From assembly GCA_947589175.1 (NCBI GenBank), contig CANPZR010000092.1, positions 1-9,365 on the forward strand: a stretch of DNA of 9,365 bases. The letters are read 5' to 3'. This DNA is from an uncultured Lachnospiraceae bacterium. GTDB taxonomy: Bacteria > Bacillota > Clostridia > Lachnospirales > Lachnospiraceae. This document shows positions 6,770 through 9,365 of this stretch, in pieces. Each line of letters opens with the position of its first letter. Positions within the stretch are counted from its first letter, which is position 1. The position numbers and the translations under genes were made by a program. The notes under the pieces are model-generated. The model saw nothing but the letters and a program-made list of their open reading frames with translations, was not told where the DNA came from and did no database searches.

Positions 6770-6827
6770 CAATGCGAACATAGTTCGCATCGGAACTACG
6801 TTCACAATGTGAATGTAATTCACATTG
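6770..6827. promoter_or_regulatory. Three overlapping dyads upstream of the alcohol dehydrogenase gene
   Basis: The segment 6805-6827 is a perfect 10-bp inverted repeat, CAATGTGAAT and ATTCACATTG, around GTA. The segment 6770-6792 has the same design, CAATGCGAAC and GTTCGCATCG around ATA, with one unpaired position. Their six differences are all transitions, and four of them form two compensating pairs (C:G for T:A), so symmetry is conserved rather than sequence alone. A third core, GAAC-TAC-GTTC (6793-6803), lies between; the three centres (6781, 6798, 6816) are 17 and 18 bp apart. The candidate -10 TATACT (6764-6769) abuts the block and no good -35 is visible, which would suit a regulated promoter. 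RNA hairpins are an alternative reading. Confidence 0.6.
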
Positions 6828-6844
6828 CTAGCTTTTGATGACAA

Positions 6845-6872
6845 ATGAGAAAACTGTATTTACAGTTCTCAT
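6845..6872 (-). terminator. Hairpin just after asnA, possible terminator
   Basis: Arms ATGAG plus AACTGTA (6845-6849, 6852-6858) and TACAGTT plus CTCAT (6861-6872) pair over 12 bp with a two-base bulge and a two-base loop. The hairpin begins four bases after the asnA stop codon. The stem is AT-rich and the following tract on the minus strand (TTTGTC) is a poor U-run, so termination would be weak or the hairpin may simply protect the 3' end. Confidence 0.4.
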
Positions 6873-6876
6873 ACTT

Positions 6877-7881
6877 TTACAACAGGGGCAGGTTATTCTC
6901 CTCTGCCGCCTGCATCACGTCCTCCGGCCAGATGGACGCCTGCACCTCCCCGATATGGGCTTTTTTCAGGAAAAACATGCAGATGCGGGACTGGCCGATT
7001 CCGCCGCCGATGGTATAGGGCAGCACCTTCTCCAGAATCTCGCGCTGGAAGGGCAGCTTTTCCCGCTCCGGGCAGCCCGCCTTCACAAGCTGCTCCCGCA
7101 GGGAGTTCTCATCCACGCGGATTCCCATAGAGGAAATCTCAAACGCCATGTCCAACACGTCATAGTACACGATAATATCGCCGTTCAGCGTCCAGTCGTC
7201 GTAGTCCGGTGCCCGGCCGTCGTGGGGCTCCCCGGAGGTCAGCTTATCCCCGATCTGCATCAGGAAAATGGCTCCGTACTCCTTCACCGCCAGATACTCC
7301 CTCTCCTTCGGTGTCTTGTCCGGATACCGGTCCAAAAGCTCCTGCGTCGTCACAAATACAATGTCGTCTGGCAGGCATTTTTTGATGTAGCCGTACTGGG
7401 CGGCCATGTAGTCCTCCGTCTCCATAAGCGACTGGTATACCTTATGTACGATATCCTTCAGGGTATCCTCATTTCTCTCTTCCTTATCAATAATGCGCTC
7501 CCAGTCCCACTGGTCCACGAAAATGGAGTGCACGTTGTCCGTCTCCTCATCCCGGCGGATCGCGTTCATATCCGTGTAAAGACCCTCGCCGTGCTGAAAA
7601 TGATAGCGCTTTAGGGCGTGGCGCTTCCACTTCGCCAGGGAGTGGACAATCTCCGCCTCTTTTCCCTGCTCCTTGATATCAAAATTAACCGGGCGTTCCA
7701 CGCCGTTTAGGTTGTCGTTCAGACCGGACTCCGGCAGGACGAACAGCGGCGCCGATACACGGGTGAGATTTAAGTTGGCGGCCAGCGCCTTTTCAAAATA
7801 GTCCTTTACCTTTTTAATTGCCACCTCTGTCTCGCGGACATCCAATGCCGCCTGATATCCCTCTGGAATAATCAGATTCAT
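6877..7881 (-). CDS. asnA: Aspartate-ammonia ligase (asparagine synthetase A)
   Basis: AsnA makes asparagine from aspartate, ammonia and ATP, through a beta-aspartyl-AMP intermediate. The 334 residues compare with 330 for the E. coli enzyme. Recognisable blocks are the N-terminal IIPEGYQAALDVRETEVAI, VSAPLFV with SGLNDNLNG (42-60), KWKRHALKRY (84-93), the aspartate-site region GEGLYTDMNAIRRDE (98-112), and GGGIGQSR (292-299), equivalent to motif 3 of class II aminoacyl-tRNA synthetases, from whose fold AsnA derives. There is no glutamine amidotransferase domain, so free ammonia is the nitrogen donor, unlike AsnB. The ATG at 7881 has a perfect AGGAGGT (7889-7895) that overlaps the asnS stop codon. 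The product directly supplies the substrate of the neighbouring AsnRS. Confidence 0.97.
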   Translation of the reverse strand: MNLIIPEGYQAALDVRETEVAIKKVKDYFEKALAANLNLTRVSAPLFVLPESGLNDNLNGVERPVNFDIKEQGKEAEIVHSLAKWKRHALKRYHFQHGEGLYTDMNAIRRDEETDNVHSIFVDQWDWERIIDKEERNEDTLKDIVHKVYQSLMETEDYMAAQYGYIKKCLPDDIVFVTTQELLDRYPDKTPKEREYLAVKEYGAIFLMQIGDKLTSGEPHDGRAPDYDDWTLNGDIIVYYDVLDMAFEISSMGIRVDENSLREQLVKAGCPEREKLPFQREILEKVLPYTIGGGIGQSRICMFFLKKAHIGEVQASIWPEDVMQAAEENNLPLL

Positions 7882-7893
7882 AATCCATACCTC

Positions 7894-9285
7894 CTATAAT
7901 TCACAGTTATTAACGGTACGCGGGAACGGGATCACATCCCGGATATTCTGCATACCGGTCAGATACATCACACATCTCTCAAAGCCCAGGCCAAAGCCCG
8001 CGTGTCTGGCCGTGCCATACCGGCGAAGGTCCAGATAGAAGTCGTAGTCCTCTTTTTTAAGGCCGCACTCTTCCATCCGCTTCACCAGCTTGTCATAGTC
8101 GTCCTCTCTCTGGCTCCCCCCGATAATCTCACCGATTCCCGGCACCAGGCAGTCCATCGCCGCCACCGTCTTGCCGTCCTCGTTCATCTTCATATAGAAA
8201 GCCTTGATCTCTTTGGGATAATCCGTCACAAAGACCGGACGTTTAAACACTTCCTCGGTGAGATACCGCTCGTGCTCGGTCTGCAGGTCGGCTCCCCAGG
8301 AAACCTTGTACTCAAACCTGTCATTATTTTTCTCCAGCAGCTCCACGGCCTCGGTGTAGGTCACATGGGCAAAATCCGATTCCGCCACATGGCGCAGCCT
8401 CTCTATGAGCCCCTTGTCCACGAACTTGTTGAAAAACTCCATCTCCTCCGGCGCGTGCTCCATCACATAGGTAATAATATACTTGAGCATGCTCTCCGCC
8501 AGCATCATGTCGTCCTGCAAATCCGCAAAGGCGATCTCCGGCTCGATCATCCAGAACTCCGCCGCATGGCGCGTCGTGTTGGAGTTCTCCGCCCGGAACG
8601 TGGGGCCGAACGTATAAATATTTTTAAACGCCATCGCGTAGGTCTCGCCGTTGAGCTGTCCGCTGACGGTCAGATTGGTTTCTTTATTGAAGAAATCCTT
8701 TGTGTAGTCCACCGTCCCGTCCGGGTTCTTTGGCACATTCTCCATATCCAGCGTCGTCACCCGGAACATCTCCCCCGCGCCCTCGCAGTCGCTCCCGGTA
8801 ATCAGCGGCGTGTGCACATACACAAAATCCCGCTCCTGGAAAAATTTGTGAATAGCGTAGGCAACCAGAGAGCGCACCCGGAACACCGCCTGAAATGTAT
8901 TGGTCCTCGGTCTCAAATGAGAAATCGTCCGCAGATACTCAAACGAGTGCCGCTTTTTCTGCAGCGGGTAATCCGGCGCGGACTCTCCCTCCACCATCAC
9001 CTCATCCGCCTGTATCTCAAAGGGCTGCTTCGCCCCCGGCGTCTCCACTAATTTCCCCGTGACAATGACCGCCGCTCCCACGTTCAGCCTGGAAATCTCC
9101 GCGAAGTTCTCCAGTTTGTCCGCGTACACCACCTGCAGCGGCTCAAAAAAGGTCCCGTCATTCACCACGAGAAAGCCGAAGGTCTTGGAGTCCCGCACGC
9201 TGCGGACCCAGCCCCCGACCGTCACCGTCTGCTCCACATATTTTTCCTTTTCCCGGAACAAGCTCCGGATGCTCGTCAATTCCAT
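7894..9285 (-). CDS. asnS: Asparaginyl-tRNA synthetase
   Basis: AsnRS activates asparagine with ATP and charges tRNA-Asn. An N-terminal OB-fold anticodon-binding domain (about 21-97, VTVGGWVRSVRDSKTFGFLVV) is followed by the class IIb catalytic core: motif 2 is FRAENSNTTRHAAEF (230-244) and motif 3 GFGLGFERCVMYLTG (430-444). The RHAAEFWMIEPE and IRDVIPFPRT blocks are typical of AsnRS. I place the start at the ATG at 9285 (MELTSIRSLF), giving 463 residues, close to the usual family length, with GAGG (9291-9294) five bases upstream. An ATG at 9324 would add MVQKRGIRGNEEI; it also has an AGAGGA (9335-9340) ten bases away but lies inside a possible -10 TATAAT. Twelve bases separate the stop from asnA. 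With a direct AsnRS the cell need not rely on transamidation of Asp-tRNA-Asn. Confidence 0.95.
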   Translation of the reverse strand: MELTSIRSLFREKEKYVEQTVTVGGWVRSVRDSKTFGFLVVNDGTFFEPLQVVYADKLENFAEISRLNVGAAVIVTGKLVETPGAKQPFEIQADEVMVEGESAPDYPLQKKRHSFEYLRTISHLRPRTNTFQAVFRVRSLVAYAIHKFFQERDFVYVHTPLITGSDCEGAGEMFRVTTLDMENVPKNPDGTVDYTKDFFNKETNLTVSGQLNGETYAMAFKNIYTFGPTFRAENSNTTRHAAEFWMIEPEIAFADLQDDMMLAESMLKYIITYVMEHAPEEMEFFNKFVDKGLIERLRHVAESDFAHVTYTEAVELLEKNNDRFEYKVSWGADLQTEHERYLTEEVFKRPVFVTDYPKEIKAFYMKMNEDGKTVAAMDCLVPGIGEIIGGSQREDDYDKLVKRMEECGLKKEDYDFYLDLRRYGTARHAGFGLGFERCVMYLTGMQNIRDVIPFPRTVNNCEL

Positions 9286-9322
9286 AATTTCCTCATTTCC
9301 GCGTATTCCACGCTTTTGTACC

Positions 9323-9328
9323 ATTATA
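9323..9328 (-). promoter_or_regulatory. Possible -10 element for asnS-asnA
   Basis: TATAAT on the minus strand is a perfect -10 hexamer, 38 bases before the preferred asnS ATG. No good -35 is present at 16-18 bases; a TTGATA lies 24 bases away, too far. It also contains the ATG at 9324, so if it acts as a promoter that upstream ATG cannot be the start. Chance occurrence in AT-rich DNA is possible, and regulatory sequence further upstream lies outside the window. Confidence 0.3.
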
Positions 9329-9365
9329 GTTTAGTCCTCTAATAAAATAGTTTATCAAAAGAACG

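Noticed and set aside
5896..6783. 295-residue open frame on the plus strand opposite the alcohol dehydrogenase
   Set aside because: Antisense shadow rich in Arg/His with no motifs; the opposite strand has all metal ligands and nucleotide-binding motifs.
6770..6827. SOS (LexA) boxes or Rex/CRP sites
   Set aside because: The cores GAAC-N3-GTTC have three central bases where the Gram-positive LexA box has four; the TGTGAA/TTCACA dyad has five central bases where Rex has four, and seven between TGTGA and TCACA where CRP has six.
8002..9051. 349-residue open frame on the plus strand opposite asnS
   Set aside because: Antisense shadow of AsnRS; Leu/His/Arg-rich composition with no family motif.

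Overview
This is a chromosomal segment that most resembles an anaerobic, moderately GC-rich member of the Clostridia, probably Lachnospiraceae. That placement is an inference from protein character and gene content (oxygen-sensitive class III ribonucleotide reductase, archaeal/bacterial AsnA-type asparagine synthetase, BDH-type iron alcohol dehydrogenase), not from a database search. Every supported gene lies on the minus strand, so transcription runs from right to left. In reading order the genes are asnS, asnA, an iron-dependent alcohol dehydrogenase, a sigma-70-like protein, mutY, nrdD, nrdG, dut and the first 14 codons of leuC. I see no mobile element, CRISPR array, tRNA or rRNA.

Right part (about 6877-9365): asnS and asnA form a tight pair. 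The asnS stop codon lies inside the asnA ribosome binding site, so free asparagine synthesis from ammonia and charging of tRNA-Asn are made together. A 12-bp hairpin follows asnA. Between asnA and the alcohol dehydrogenase gene lie three overlapping dyads, two of which differ by base-pair-preserving substitutions; this is probably a multi-site operator.

Middle (about 3400-6741): after the alcohol dehydrogenase comes a sigma-70-like gene that keeps the core-RNA-polymerase-binding part of region 2 but appears to lack the promoter-melting/-10 segment and region 4. Its stop overlaps the mutY start (ATGA), so the two are probably translationally coupled.

Left part (1-3580): nrdD has its own good promoter overlapped by an NrdR-box-like sequence, followed at short distance by its activase gene nrdG and then by dut. 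NrdDG makes dNTPs without oxygen, Dut removes dUTP and supplies dUMP, and MutY removes adenine opposite 8-oxoG, so this half is loosely themed on nucleotide pools and DNA fidelity. Two intergenic regions carry unexplained short repeats: three 20-mers with an exact 21-bp period between nrdG and dut, and four copies of CATGAAATT just downstream of the leuC promoter. No intergenic stretch exceeds 300 bases; the longest (dut-nrdG 87, leuC-dut 160, nrdD-mutY 167, adh-asnA 135, sigma-like-adh about 100) are described in the feature list, except that the last shows no convincing site.
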